Below, piece by piece: positions 10,776 through 21,820 of a stretch of 64,000 nucleotides of DNA (position 1 is the first letter of the stretch; each line of letters starts with the position of its first letter). The notes under the pieces were generated by a model, which saw only the letters and a program-made list of their open reading frames with translations, searched no databases and was not told the DNA's origin. The stretch spans positions 22,787,001 through 22,851,000 of the forward strand of contig NC_088345.1 in NCBI RefSeq assembly GCF_036884655.1, in the 5' to 3' direction. Source of the DNA: Musa acuminata AAA Group (lineage: Eukaryota; Streptophyta; Magnoliopsida; Zingiberales; Musaceae). A program made the translations under genes and the position numbers.

Positions 10776-12350
10776 TGTTGAATCTCGGATTTTGATGATG
10801 AAACTAATTGATACTATTTATGACTTGATCTATATTTTAAGTGACGTAGGAAGCTTTGATTAGTGAGATACAATTAAAATAGGAAAAATCATGTTGAGCC
10901 GTAGTGGAACATGTTAGAAGATTGGATATCAAGCCGGAGGATCGGTTGACGTATCGGTAAAAGGCCTCGGGCCATGGGTTTGGGCATCGGGCTAAGAAGA
11001 GCAAAAATTATGCCAAGAAAATTAGAGTTATGGAGGTCAACTAGCCGATTGAGCAATAGGCCACAAGAGAGGATGATGCATCGTAGAATTGAATGAAGCG
11101 TCGATGAACCAATGACATGTCGGACAACATTTGATTCAAGCCTTGTAATAATTGTCTAGATCGAAGTAGGTTTTAAGTGTGCAAGATTAACTATGATAGC
11201 AATCAAGGCATAATGCAAAATAAAGTCCTAGAGTCAAGAACGAGATTTCGTTGGGAATTTGAGAGTTCGTTGGAAGTTCGGATGTTCGTCGGAAGTTGTA
11301 TCGGAATTGACCGAGAAGTCCAAGAGATTGCCAAAGAAGCTCATCAGAACTCACTAAGAAGATCATCATGAAGTCTAGGAGCTTGTCGGGCATATGCTGG
11401 AACATTACCGAGAGATCATCGGAAGTTTGCCGGAAGAAACCTAGACTAACCGAACTTCATTTGCTTAGTTCAAAATCCGAGATTCAATAGCCACTGCCTA
11501 GGCCAGCTAAGGGTCACTAAATGGGCCTTCTACTTGGCCAAAAATAGCCCCAACTCAAGCCCAATGAGCCCCTAATTGAGTTGGCATGGTTAAACCCCAA
11601 AATCGACTCAATTAGACTCTAAACTTCGACCAAGACTTAATTACAATCATGAAGCCTACGTTGTCAGACATGTCATTAGTACATCCAGCACTTCGTTTGA
11701 TCCTTCGACACATCGTCCTCTCATTCGATGTATTTGCTAATCGGTATATTGACTTCCTTCAACACGCTATCATCTTGGTGGAATGTCCGATTCTTCTGAC
11801 CCGATGCTCGAACTTATGGTATGAAGTCTATCCTCAACACGTCGACCAACCATTCGACATGATGGCCTCCAGCCCAATGTTAGATTCAAGTCCATGATCA
11901 AAGTTTTTCTTGATGATGGACTTGATGAAAAAGAGAAGCTTAAAAAGTATTGAGTGTTCCCCTCCATCTCTTAGAGTTTAGAGTTTATTCTAAGAGGTGG
12001 GAAACTTGTAAAGGTTCTCTCCCGAGCTTGTAAAAAGGAGAAAGAGTTGTAAGGGTAGTTGATCTTCACCTGCTAGAAAGAAGATCGGTAGTAGAAGCCG
12101 ATGGGCTCGAGTGAAGAGGAATCGAGAGTGGATGTAGGTCACGACGACCGAGCCACTATAAATCGGTTTGTCATTTTTATTATACTTTTCATTCTCATAT
12201 TGCTAAATGATTTACTTGTTCACTACTTTACGAACGTTTCAAGTTAAACTCTTTTCCGATATTGGTTTTCATTGAACATAATTTTTCAAATCGAGATTTT
12301 TATATAAGCACTAATTCACCCCCCCTCTTAGTGTCGAAATGGTCCTAACA
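10776..12350 (+). repeat. E2 5' LTR with an internal inverted LTR piece
   Basis: It starts TGTTGAATCTCGG and ends GGTCCTAACA before ATTGGTATCAGAGC. The block 10905-11135 (CATGTTAGAAGATTGG through ACATGTCGGACAAC) recurs as an imperfect reverse complement at about 11655-11890. An LTR-start scrap in reverse (CAAAATCCGAGATTCAA) sits at about 11470. So 11467-11895 is an inverted LTR fragment replacing the usual GC array and TATA region. After 11896 the LTR continues normally. Confidence 0.7.
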
Positions 12351-12364
12351 ATTGGTATCAGAGC
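12351..12364 (+). promoter_or_regulatory. E2 primer binding site
   Basis: ATTGGTATCAGAGC directly follows the LTR end CCTAACA. It is the same initiator tRNA-Met type site as in E1. Confidence 0.8.
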
Positions 12365-12393
12365 TAGGTTACTCTCTGTTTGGTTTAACATAT

Positions 12394-13414
12394 AAGAGAG
12401 AGAGTTTCTTTCAGTTTTCAAGAGGATCTTTCTATCACTCATCCTCCTATGTTCAATGGGACGTACTACATGTATTAAAAAACTTGAATGAGAAATTTCA
12501 TGCTTTCTATAAACTTTGATTTATGGAATATCATTGAAAATAATTTTTAAAAGTCTTCTAAATTAATGAACGAACGGAATGATTTGGAGAAGAAGACTTT
12601 TTCTTTAAATGCTAAAGCAATAAATGCTTTATTTTGTGTCTTAGACAAAAATAAATTTAATCATATTTCTATTTATGAAACTACACATGAGATTTGGCAC
12701 ACTTTTGAAATTATACATGAAGGCATAAGTAGAGTTAAAGATTCTAAAATTAATCTTTTGATGCATAGTTTTGAATTGTTTAGAATGGAACTAAGTAAAA
12801 ATATTGGTGACATGTACACTTATTTTACGGATGCTATCAATAGTTTAAAAGGTCTTAGTAAATATTTTTCTAATTTTAAACTTGTTAACAAAATACTAAG
12901 ATCCCTTCTAAAATGTTAGGATCTGAAATTGATGGCAATACAAGAGACAAAGGACTTGAACAATTTCTTTCTTGAAGAACTTATCGGGTCTTTAATGACC
13001 TATGAAATGACATATATTGTATATGATAAACATGAGAATAACCATCCAGAACAGGAAGGATTTGGTACTTCAAACAATAGAAGACCATTTGAGAGAAAAC
13101 TCAAGTGATGATAATGATGATGACCTTGAACTCCTAAGAATAAAATTTAAAAATTCATAAAATAAGAATTAAAGAATAAAAACAAACTTAAAACGGATAA
13201 AACAACTTGTTATAAATGCAAATGATTGGGGCACTTAGAAAGAAAATATCCACAAGTGAAGAAGAAGCTACAAAAGAAAAAGAAAGTATTCAAGGCAACA
13301 TGGGATGAATCAAGTGCATCCGAAGATGAGGTTACGAACCACGCCTTGGTGGCCTTCGACAACATGGTAATTGACTCAACCAGAATTCCTTTACCTTACT
13401 ATGAAATTACTTGA
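12394..13414 (+). pseudogene. gag: E2 gag, broken
   Basis: This is a copia gag relic. The longest clean part, 12566-12919, carries LEKKTFSLNAKAINALFC, SRVKDSKINLLMHSFELFRM and GDMYTYFTDA, matching E1 and E5 gag. A stop in the following sequence and frame changes near 13040-13140 break it. A zinc knuckle is still readable at about 13209-13251, but it has a stop after its second Cys pair and Tyr in place of the last Cys. The tail holds WDESSASEDE and ALVAFDN. No clear start codon remains. Confidence 0.75.
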
Positions 13415-14793
13415 TGCATTTCATGAGTTTTTAGTAAAAAATAAAAAATACAAAAAAAATCATGCTTCTCTTTCTAGTGATTTAAAAAAATAATAATTAA
13501 TGAGCATGACTATTGCATGTTAATTTCTTACATTAAATAAGAAAAGTTAGATTTACTTAAGAAGGAAAATGTATTACTACAACAAATAATAACAAAAGAA
13601 AGATCATTGGAATTAAAATGATTATTAACAAATTGAATCTTTTGATTGAATATCTTTAATATGTCATACTATTGATCATGATGATTTTTCGTGATGATAA
13701 TTGTTTTTTAAGTTTAAATGATAATGCATGGTTTTGGCTTAGAAAATAATGGCATGCTTGTATGAAATCAATCACATAGAGAAATGCATTATTTTTCTTG
13801 AAATTGACTATCCCCCAAAAACTTATTAAATTTTTAATAAAAATTTGATAAATATATTTATGTCATTTTGAATCTCTTGAAAGTGATTTTGAAGATTTGG
13901 CAATTTGAATTTGAATGAGTTTTATATATATCATGATCTTGAATTCTCGGAATTATAACTTGAGATTTTCGTTTATGAATCAAGATCTCTTACTCTTTAT
14001 TCTTGTATGATTCTTGGATTTTATTTAAGATGAGATTTTCTTTATAAATCATGAAATTTCTTATGCAAGAATCAAGATATTTTACCATTCTATTCTCCTA
14101 TGTTTCTTTTTGCTATTTACAAAAGAAGAGATTTGTCAAAATAAATAATGTCTTTTGGTATTCAAATGATCTTTGTTATTATATCTTTCATGTCATGATT
14201 TATTTATGATACTAATCCCTTGTATTCATAAATTGTATACCTCATCACATTTGATTTAATTTAATTTTTTGTCATGATGTGAAAATTGATGTAAAGGGAA
14301 AAGAACTTCAAAATTATATTCTTCCCTTCTTTTTTATAATGACAAAGGGGGAGATAAAATTGCTACCTTGCATGTTCTAAAATTATGTAAAACTTCTTAG
14401 CTTATACATTTCAAGGAGAAAAACTAGCTAGCTTGCACATTTCAAGGAGAAGAATTTGCTAGCTTGAACATCTTAAGAGAAGCAAAAATACAAACTTGCA
14501 AGTATCAAGAAGCAAAATTTACAAACTTTCACAACTCAAAATTATTGCTAGCTTGTATGATGTAAAACTTGCATATCTCAAAAACTTACTAGATGTACTT
14601 CTCCTTTTGGTTGATGACAAAGGGAGAGAAGATATGATGATGAGTTGAATCATGCATGGTAGGATGTACTTTTATGTTTTAAAACATTACATGATTTTTT
14701 GAATTTAAAGGTTCTATCAATATGGCATATTGATAGGGAGAGTTTAGTTAAACTTCGTCATCACTTGGTTGTCATTATAAAAAAGGGGGAGAT
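13415..14793 (+). other. E2 post-gag spacer with pre-integrase scrap, palindrome and purine tracts
   Basis: No open gene is present. Near 13705-13790 a decayed match to the pre-integrase motif survives (NDNAWFWL then HACMKSIT), showing that pol was lost by deletion. Hairpin-type purine tracts lie at 14321-14355 and 14598-14631. A perfect 23-nt palindrome at 14714-14736 has arms CTATCAATATG and CATATTGATAG. The final purine tract AAAAAGGGGGAGAT lies at 14780-14793. Confidence 0.65.
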
Positions 14794-14965
14794 TATTGAA
14801 TCTTAGATTTTGATGATGAAATCAATTGATAAGTTTATGATCTAATATACGTTTTGAGTGACGCAAGACTAGCTTCGATCATGGAGAGACAATTTGATTA
14901 AAGTAGGAAGAATCAATGTTGGGCTGAAGTGAAACATGTCATAATATTAGACATCGAGCCGAAGG
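14794..14965 (+). repeat. E2 3' LTR, first 172 bp only
   Basis: It begins TATTGAATCTTAG, with the usual TG changed to TA, directly after the purine tract. It follows the 5' LTR through ACATCGAGCCGAAGG. It is then replaced by an inverted LTR starting TATTAGGATC. Confidence 0.7.
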
Positions 14966-15834
14966 TATTAGGATCAATATGGTACTAAGAGAGGGGGTGA
15001 ATTAGTGCAGCGATAAAAAATATGTTGATTTGGAAAGTTTCGTTTGACAAAATTATTTCTTCAAAGCTTGTATCGGAAAGTAATGAAAATAATGACTTAG
15101 AGCAAATGTAAAGCATAGAGTGCAGATAAGTAATGAAAGGAAGCAGTAAGGAAAGAGCACACCAAATTTATATGGTTCGGCCATTGTGACCTATATCCAC
15201 TTTCGATTCCTCCTCCGTCGAGGTCACCGGCATCTACTAATGCTCTTTCTTCAATAGACGAAGACCAACCACCTTCTTACAAAGCTTGTCTCCTTTTCAG
15301 GGGTTTAGGAGACAACCCTTACAAGCCTCACACCTCTTCTCTAATGACGATAAAGCTAAAGAAAGAGGAGGAGGACCCTTAGCACTTTTACAATACTTTT
15401 ACACCTAACACTCAAAGATTTTTACACAATTTTTTGCTCTTTCTATTACTCTTTCATGCTGAAAGCAATGGGGTATTTATAGGCCCCAAAGGTTTCAGAA
15501 TTGGAGCCAAAAATTGTCCCTTCCTGGATTTCTGAGATACTAGCGGTACTACCACCTAACAAATCCTCGAAGATTGGGCTCTAGTAGTACCTCCTCCCGA
15601 TAGAGTGGTACCACCGCTTGGTAGCATTAACTGCCGGCACCACCGCTAGACCACCTAGGAGGCTAAGCCTCAAGCGATTCCATTGCCCACCCTAGGCGGT
15701 GCCACCGCTTGGCAAGGCTCCATGTGGCAAAGTGGGCCTTCCATCTGGCCCAACTCAACCTTGTTTTGGGCCCAATTGGCCCCTAATTAGTTAGTGCGAT
15801 TACCTCCCAATCCTAACTCAATCTTGGTTCTAAT
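14966..15834 (-). repeat. R1: inverted copia LTR fragment
   Basis: It reads as the reverse complement of the last 870 bp or so of a copia LTR. It begins TATTAGGATC with GAATTAGTGCAGCG, passes the reversed TATA region (GGGGTATTTATAGGCCCC near 15473) and ends in the CCTAATTAG area. The palindromic GC array is present in reverse at 15540-15720. Its far end is cut by the forward E3 LTR at 15835, and I could not find its continuation. Confidence 0.7.
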
Positions 15835-16674
15835 CGTTGAATCTCGTATTTTGATGATGAAATCACTTGATATGTGTTTATGATTTAATCTGTGTTTTTA
15901 GTGATGTAGGATACTTCGATTAAGATGAGATAATTAAAATAGGAAAATTATGTTGCGTCGGAGGAACATGTTAGAAGATTGGACGTCGGGCCGGTGGATC
16001 GGTCGATGTCTTGACAGAAGGCTTCGAGCCATGGATTCGGGCATCGGGCCAAGAAGAGCGGAGATTGTGCTAAGGATATCGAAGTTGCGGAGTCAACTAA
16101 TCGATTGGGCAATAGGCCGCAAGAGAGGACGATGTGCTGAAGAATCGGACGAAGCGTCGAGGGACCAATGACATGCCGGACAACTTGATTAATTGCTTAG
16201 GATTAATTATCTTGATCAAAGTTTTGTTTTAAGTGTGCAGGATTAACTACGATAGCTTGAAGACATAAAGTAAGTCTACCGGAGTCAAGTTTAATGGGTG
16301 TTCGAGAGTCCGCCGAGAGTTTGAAGATTCGTCGAAAGTGCTACCGGAACCAACCGAGAAGAAATTGGGGACTTGCCAAAGTTTTCGGAAGTCCACCGGA
16401 GAGATCGTCAGAGGTTCGCGGAGATCACCAAGAAGGTTCGGCTACTTGCTAAAGACTCGTTGAACTCGCCACAAGACTAGGAGCCAGTTGGGAGTCCGTT
16501 GGAAGAAATCTGAGGGTGTATCAGAAGTCCGCCGGAAGTTCACCGAAAAGCTCGTCGGAAGGAAACTCGACATTACCGGTTAAAAACTTGCTTAGGACTA
16601 TGTCTTAATTTCATAGTTTGCATGTAATTAGGGTTAGGATTAAGGGTTAATCCTATAACCCGATTAGGGGCCAA
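15835..16674 (+). repeat. E3 copia 5' LTR, first part
   Basis: It begins CGTTGAATCTCGTATTTTG, with the first T changed to C, and follows the LTR consensus through ACATGCCGGACAACTTG to CGATTAGGGGCCAA. It is then interrupted by the gypsy tandem. The second part resumes at 32831 with GCTAATTGGGCCC. GCCAA before and GCTAA after the insert look like a target duplication with one change. A 73-codon frame at 15950-16171 recurs in sister LTRs. Confidence 0.75.
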
Positions 16675-17502
16675 TGTTAGGACTCTAGCTTAGAGAGTCC
16701 TAATTGAAAGGGACATTCATGTAAAACCTACCTAAGCCGATGTTAGAACCCTTGCAGATTCTAAACGTAGGGTTGATCTCTTTAGGGGATCGGCCTCCTT
16801 GGAACTCTATAGGGGTTCCTCCCTCCAAGTTGCTGCTCAAAGGCTGCAGAAAAGATTGATCTATTGCTTAACAAAAGAGAAGGAATACATGGCTATTTAT
16901 AGGGCTTCTAAACCCTAACTCATAATAGGACTCTTACTTAAGACTCGTACTTCTAACCAACTCCTAATATGACTCATACTCAAGACTTCTATTCCCTTAC
17001 AACTCCTAATTCTTCTCTAAGAAAAAACCTCCTAACAGAATGTCTCTCTCAATTAGGACTCTTCTAGTTAGAGTCCTAACAGAGTGTCCCTCTCAATTAG
17101 GACTCTCCTAGCTAGAGTCCTAACAGAATGTCCCTCTCAATTAGGACTCTCCTAGCTAGAGTCCTAACAGCCGACCCCTATTAAAGAGGTGAAGAGGCCG
17201 GCTAGGGTTAGGAGGTTGTTTCTTAGAGAAGAATTATGAGTTGTAAAGGAATAGGAGTCTTGAGTAGGAGTCATATTAGGAGTTGGTTAGAAGTAGGAGT
17301 CTTGAGTAGGAGTCGTATTAGGAGTTATGGTTTAGAAGCCCTATAAATAGTCATGTATTCCTCTTCTTTTTATAAGCAATAGATGAATCTTTTCTGTAGC
17401 CTTTGAGCAGCAACTTGGAGGGAGGAACCCCTATAGAGTTCCAAGGAGACCGATACCCTCAAGAGATCAACTCCAAGTTTAGAATCTGTAAGGGTTCTAA
17501 TT
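16675..17502 (+). repeat. Gypsy copy A 5' LTR, split by an inverted solo LTR
   Basis: The forward LTR runs 16675-16740 and resumes at 17170 (GCCGACCCCTATTAAAGAGG). It passes a CCCTATAAATAG promoter near 17340 and ends at about 17502, just before CTTGGTATCAGAGC. The insert is listed separately. Without it the LTR is close to 400 bp. Confidence 0.75.
16741..17169 (-). repeat. Inverted gypsy solo LTR with TSD GCCGA
   Basis: It is a reverse-oriented LTR starting TGTTAGAACCC and ending AGAGTCCTAACA. GCCGA lies directly before (16736-16740) and after it (17170-17174), a perfect 5-bp target duplication. Its end is a triplicate of a unit of about 55 bp built on TCTCAATTAGGACTCTCCTAGC. Confidence 0.85.
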
Positions 17503-18829
17503 CTTGGTATCAGAGCAACATTCTTGGCATCTCTCTGCCCTTCCATAGCTATCTATTAACCCTCCACAGTCACCTAAAGCAATTCCCACAATTGCTTAAA
17601 AGATTATCGCCAAATTCTATCGTCATCTCCACCACCGCGGATCATCTTTTGATCTCCCCGTGAATTACAATAGGTTCTGGTTTCCTACCTTACCACTACT
17701 GCAATTTAGATATCCTTATTCGAAAATCCAAAAAAAAATTATTCCAAAATTTCTGCATAAACTTTTCATCATAAAGTTTTCATCTCTACGACGAAAGATA
17801 CATTGCAAAATTTCAACCGCATAGCACAAATTGTTTGATCTTATTACTATATTTTTTCTATCCAAATCTCTACGAAATTTTTATGACAGTTTTAACACTT
17901 CCTAACAGCAGATTTTCCTTTAGTTTTGTCAAAAAATTCTTAATATAAACTAATGATATTTTACGTCTAATCTGCTATACTTGAAAATATGTACTATAAA
18001 ATTTCAGTCGCATAGCACTGTTTGTTTGATCTTGATACTATGTTGTTTCTGACCAAATCTCTACAAAATTTTTATAATAGCTTTGACACTTCCTAACAGT
18101 GGATTTCTCTTTAGTTTTGTCAAAAAATTCTCAATATAAACCATTGATCTTTTATGTCCAATCTGCTATACTTAAAAATGTGCTGCAGAAAATTTCAGCT
18201 ACATATTGTTGCCTTAACCCATCTATTTGCAATCTTTTTTGAATGAAATTTCTTATACACTTGATAGACCATCTTGGCTTTCATGTAAGATTGATCTATT
18301 GAGGAATTCATCTCTAAAAATGATTTTGTGTTGCTGTAAATTTTTGTCGTAATCCTTTGAAATTTTTCGATGAGAATTCTGCTATCGTAACTTACACCAA
18401 TTTCCTTGCTGTTATACTGCCAAAATCTTCTTGATTAAATTAGACATCCTTACTGTCATATAAACTGTGATTTTTATGTCAATTTTCTCCTCAATTCTTT
18501 CAAGTTTTTGGTAGAAATTTTATCAAGAAACTATTGTTTCTTCGATGACAATTTTGCTCTTACAAGACAGCACATACTTGCTGCAACTTCCACTGATTTC
18601 TATCAAACCTTTGCTGTCATCTACTATAGATCCAAAACTTTCATCCATAGCCCTAAAACTCCACCAAACTACACCCTCAAACTGCACCCAAAACAGTCAC
18701 AAAATAAGCCTAAACTATAGCCTATATCCACCAATCCACCAACCCTTTCGACCATCACTTCTCTCAACCTATACATGCCTTTAACCCGATAACAAAAGAG
18801 AGATCTTAACATCACAGATTTGAAGGCAT
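17503..18829 (+). other. Gypsy copy A primer site and leader
   Basis: CTTGGTATCAGAGC at 17503-17516 is the primer site. The next 1.3 kb is a noncoding leader with a near-duplicate block: TTTCTATCCAAATCTC...GACACTTCCTAACAG at about 17860 returns at about 18050. Open frames here (17403-17663, 18508-18720) have no recognisable domain and are also present as broken frames in copy B. Confidence 0.6.
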
Positions 18830-19707
18830 ATACTATGGCATCTGAGGAGGTAATCAAAGCTAAATTTGAAGCTTTCGAAGCCTGAATGGAGGATAAGATT
18901 CGGACTCTCTTTACCAAACTCAGTTTGGACCGACCACCAAACCCAAAGAAATCACATCAAGGAGAGAGCTCTAACCAATCGCACTAAGCCCAAAGATATG
19001 ACTTCCAAGAGAGGGGAAGCTTTATTACCGACTCCAACTATCCACGCATGAGAGTGGACTTCCCTAGATGAGAAGAAGAAGACCCGATTGGTTGGATCTC
19101 GTGCGCGGAGCGATATTTTTGGTACCACAAAACCGTAGACGCATCTATAGTGAAATTGTAGCCATACATCTTGAAGGGGATGCTATACAGTGGTTTGACT
19201 AGTTTGAACATACTTATGGAGTCCTTTCATGGTGACAATTCAAAGAAGGACTACTGATCCACTTCAAACCAACCGATTACGAGAATATTGACGAACAACT
19301 AACAAAGATCCGACAAACCTCCACTATTCAGGAGTGCCAAACCAGGTTTGAAAGGTTATTTGATCAAACTCATGATTGGTCTCAAAAACAGCTATTGGGA
19401 ACTTTTATTGAGGGCTTGAAGTTGGAGATCCAGGGAGAAGTTAAAGCACGACAATCGTACACGCTTATGGCAGCCATCTCTTTCGCACGACATCAAGAGG
19501 AGCAATTGAACCATGAAGCTCAAAGGACTAGGGTCGCTCCTTGACCAGCAATACTGAAGCCCTTAGCCCCCCCCTATGATCGACCAAGTCCCTACACTAA
19601 ATATGTTGATAAGAGAAGAGCTTCGGGAGCGATATGCGAAGGGGTTATGTTGGCATTGTGACGAGACATAGAGCCGTGAGCATCGCTGTAGTAAAGGGAG
19701 ACTTCTT
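18830..19707 (+). pseudogene. gag: Gypsy copy A gag, broken
   Basis: This is a retrotransposon gag (capsid) relic. The start MASEEVIKAKFEAF at about 18836 is followed by a stop and several frame changes. The capsid core can be read in pieces at about 19165-19540: LEGDAIQW, RFKPTDYENID, RFERLFDQTHDW, FIEGLKLEIQGEVKARQ and AAISFARHQEEQL. A knuckle-like CWHCDE...REHRC follows at about 19650-19690. It has a stop where copy B has Pro-Trp. Compared with copy B it keeps about 115 bp around 19030-19140 that B lacks. Confidence 0.75.
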
Positions 19708-20605
19708 ATGATTGAACTAGTAGAAGAAGAGGTCATTGAATATCCAAAAGAGGGCAATGAACATAAAAAGGAAGATACAAAAGAAGAGCCACAACCGACC
19801 GAAGTTACGGTACATGCATTAGCCGGCTACTCAAACCCACAAATGATGAAAGTTGGAGGCCTTCTCAAACAACAACTGATCATTATTCTCATCGACACGA
19901 GCAGTACTAATAACTTCCTAAATAGTAAGGTTGCTGTCCGGATGACCTTACCTATCAAGAATTGTAGTAGGTTTGACGTTAAGGTCACCGACGGATGGAT
20001 TTTAAAGTATGATCGTAGGCGCCCGTGAGGGAAACTGTTGTTGCAGGACCAAGAGATAATTATATATTTCTTCCTCCTCCCTCTTGATGATATGAGGCCA
20101 TACTCAGAATTGAATTATTGATGACATTAGGTGATGTTTCCTGAAATTTTATGAAACTAGTTATGAAATTTTACAATAAGGGGAAATAGGTGATACTGCA
20201 TAGGAAATGTGGGGGCGACGTAATGACGATTTGCACACAACAAATGGAGAAGGTTTTGCATAAAGTATGTAGTGATTTTTTGATACAACTTGAGCAGCAA
20301 ACTAAGAGAGAGCAAACAAAATTTGATAATCTAAATCTACTTCCTTTGCTTGCTGAATTTTCAGATATATTTGACGAACCGCGCAACCTGCCTCTTACCC
20401 ATCGGCATGATCATTGTATAAAGATTTTTCTAGGCAAATCTCTATCAAATACTCAGTCATATCAATATCTAAATCTCTAGAAGGATGAAATAGAAAGAAT
20501 TATAAAAGAAATGCTCGAAACAAGAGTTATTCGGCCAAGTTACAGCCCCTACTCTTCACTAGTGCTCCTCGTAAGAAAGAAGGATGGAACATGGCGATTG
20601 TGTAT
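19708..20605 (+). pseudogene. pol: Gypsy copy A protease and N-terminal RT, broken
   Basis: The retropepsin region reads VGGLLKQQ then LIDTSSTNNFLN near 19880-19920, so the expected DTG triad is DTS. The RT N-terminus follows with LLAEFSDIFDEPRNLPLTHRHDH (20335-20415) and the fingers motif [11 protein letters not shown] (about 20565-20600). It contains stops near 20030 and 20478. RT is cut at 20605 by the composite insertion and continues at 25471. Confidence 0.75.
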
Positions 20606-20770
20606 TGTAATATCCCATTAGTCCCACATCGGAAGTGGGGAATGTGTGTGATTAGCTTATAAGGGCCTAATGAGTGTACTATGAAACTTCCCGCTTAAGC
20701 ATTTTGGTCCGCCGTTGAGGACCAAAATGGAGTTATTGGCCAGTTAACTCATCAGTCCTGGGTCGTGACA
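20606..20770 (+). repeat. TRIM 5' LTR
   Basis: The 165-bp repeat contains TCCCACATCGGAAGTGGGG, a short hairpin, and the inverted pair ATTTTGGTCC/GGACCAAAAT around GCCGTTGA. PBS TTTGGTATCAGAGC follows at 20771. Confidence 0.85.
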
Positions 20771-20966
20771 TTTGGTATCAGAGCCGACCTAGCATTTGGG
20801 CAGGGTAAGAAGGCTCGAGTAGGAAAGGGCTACCCATGGATGGAGTCGAAAACTCATCACGGCGTGGAGCCACCACTGAGTTAAACCTCACATGCACTAT
20901 GCTAGGGTTCGATCTGGGTTATGTTCGACCTTGACGAGGACGCCAAGCTAATTGAGTTGGGGATAG

Positions 20967-21131
20967 TGTAATATCCCATTAGTCCCACATCGGAAGTGGG
21001 GAATGTGTGTGATTAGATTATAAGGGCCTGATGAGTGTACTACGTAACTTCCCGCTTAAGCATTTTGGTCCGTCGTTGAGGACCAAAATGGAGTTATTGG
21101 CTAGTTAACTCATCAGTCCCGGGTTGTGACA
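20967..21131 (+). repeat. TRIM 3' LTR
   Basis: It matches the first repeat over its full 165 bp with a handful of substitutions, such as GATTAGATTATA for GATTAGCTTATA. It ends GTTGTGACA. It is followed by TTTGCTATTCC, not by a copy of the TGTAT target. Confidence 0.85.
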
Positions 21132-21820
21132 TTTGCTATTCCTCTGTCACGCCCCTCAAAATATCCATGATTTTTAAAATTTTCATCACAGACCAATCCA
21201 TAATCTAAACTAACATTTGAGGATACTGAAAAACATTCTATCAAATTCACATATATAAAACCTGTGCAGTTTATAATCATATATCACATCACTCGATAAT
21301 TCACATTTATGGCAACCCAAGCCAACTTGACAAACATGAACAACACTTATAAATCCACAAGCTAAATAAATTATACAATCAGAACGCCAACTATTCACCA
21401 CAAGTTCATATCATCATAAATTAGGCTTAACATTTCGAAATTCCAAATAAGAGAGATCTTCTCACACTTTTACACAGTATATCCATTTCGATTCATCAAC
21501 AACATTTCATTACATACAAAGTAAGCTTATACAACAATAACATAACAACCAACAAGATTTGCCCATAATTCTGAATAGCTATCCACTGCCTCAGCCCAAA
21601 TCAAACATCCCGAAGAGTGACATGTTGACCTTAAAGATTTATATAACAATGGAGTGAGCCAAAAACGGCTCAGCAAGTGACAAAACATATTCAGAACAAA
21701 ATGAACGGTTTCAAACGAGTAAGGTATCATAATGTAAGGCAGAATACAAGAATTCTCAAGGATACCATCTCATTAGATACAAAATCATATGTATCATGTC
21801 ATTAAGGACATATTTGATTC
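21132..21820. other. Noncoding start of the composite body
   Basis: TGTCACGCCCCTCA at 21145 resembles the reverse complement of the insert end (TGTAATATCCCTCA), suggesting an older terminus of the body. No gene is seen. A phrase GTGAGCCAAAAACGGCTCAGCAAGTGAC near 21653 holds a GAGCC/GGCTC inverted repeat. Confidence 0.5.

Larger units (their letters stand above)
10776..14965 (+). mobile_element. E2: gag-only copia derivative, 3' LTR truncated
   Basis: A 5' LTR (10776-12350), primer site, gag relic, 1.4-kb spacer and purine tract are followed by the first 172 bp of a 3' LTR, cut off by an inverted LTR at 14966. There is no RT, integrase core or RNase H between gag and the purine tract. The element therefore belongs to a non-autonomous family also seen as E4, E5 and E6. 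Movement would have depended on pol from a relative such as E1. Confidence 0.75.
20606..21131 (+). mobile_element. TRIM: miniature LTR retrotransposon
   Basis: Two 165-bp direct repeats (20606-20770 and 20967-21131) start TGTAATATCCCATTAG and end GTGACA. Between them lie only 196 bp. The primer site TTTGGTATCAGAGC follows the first repeat and a short purine tract (GTTGGGGATAG) precedes the second. These are the defining parts of a terminal-repeat retrotransposon in miniature. The repeats differ by only a few bases. TGTAT precedes it but does not follow it; the second TGTAT is 4.3 kb away. Confidence 0.85.

Noticed and set aside
20606..20770. TRIM as a Cassandra element with 5S rRNA promoter
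   Set aside because: Phrases such as CCCGCTTAAGC recall 5S RNA, but I cannot place the 5S internal control boxes in order. TRIM is supported; Cassandra is not.
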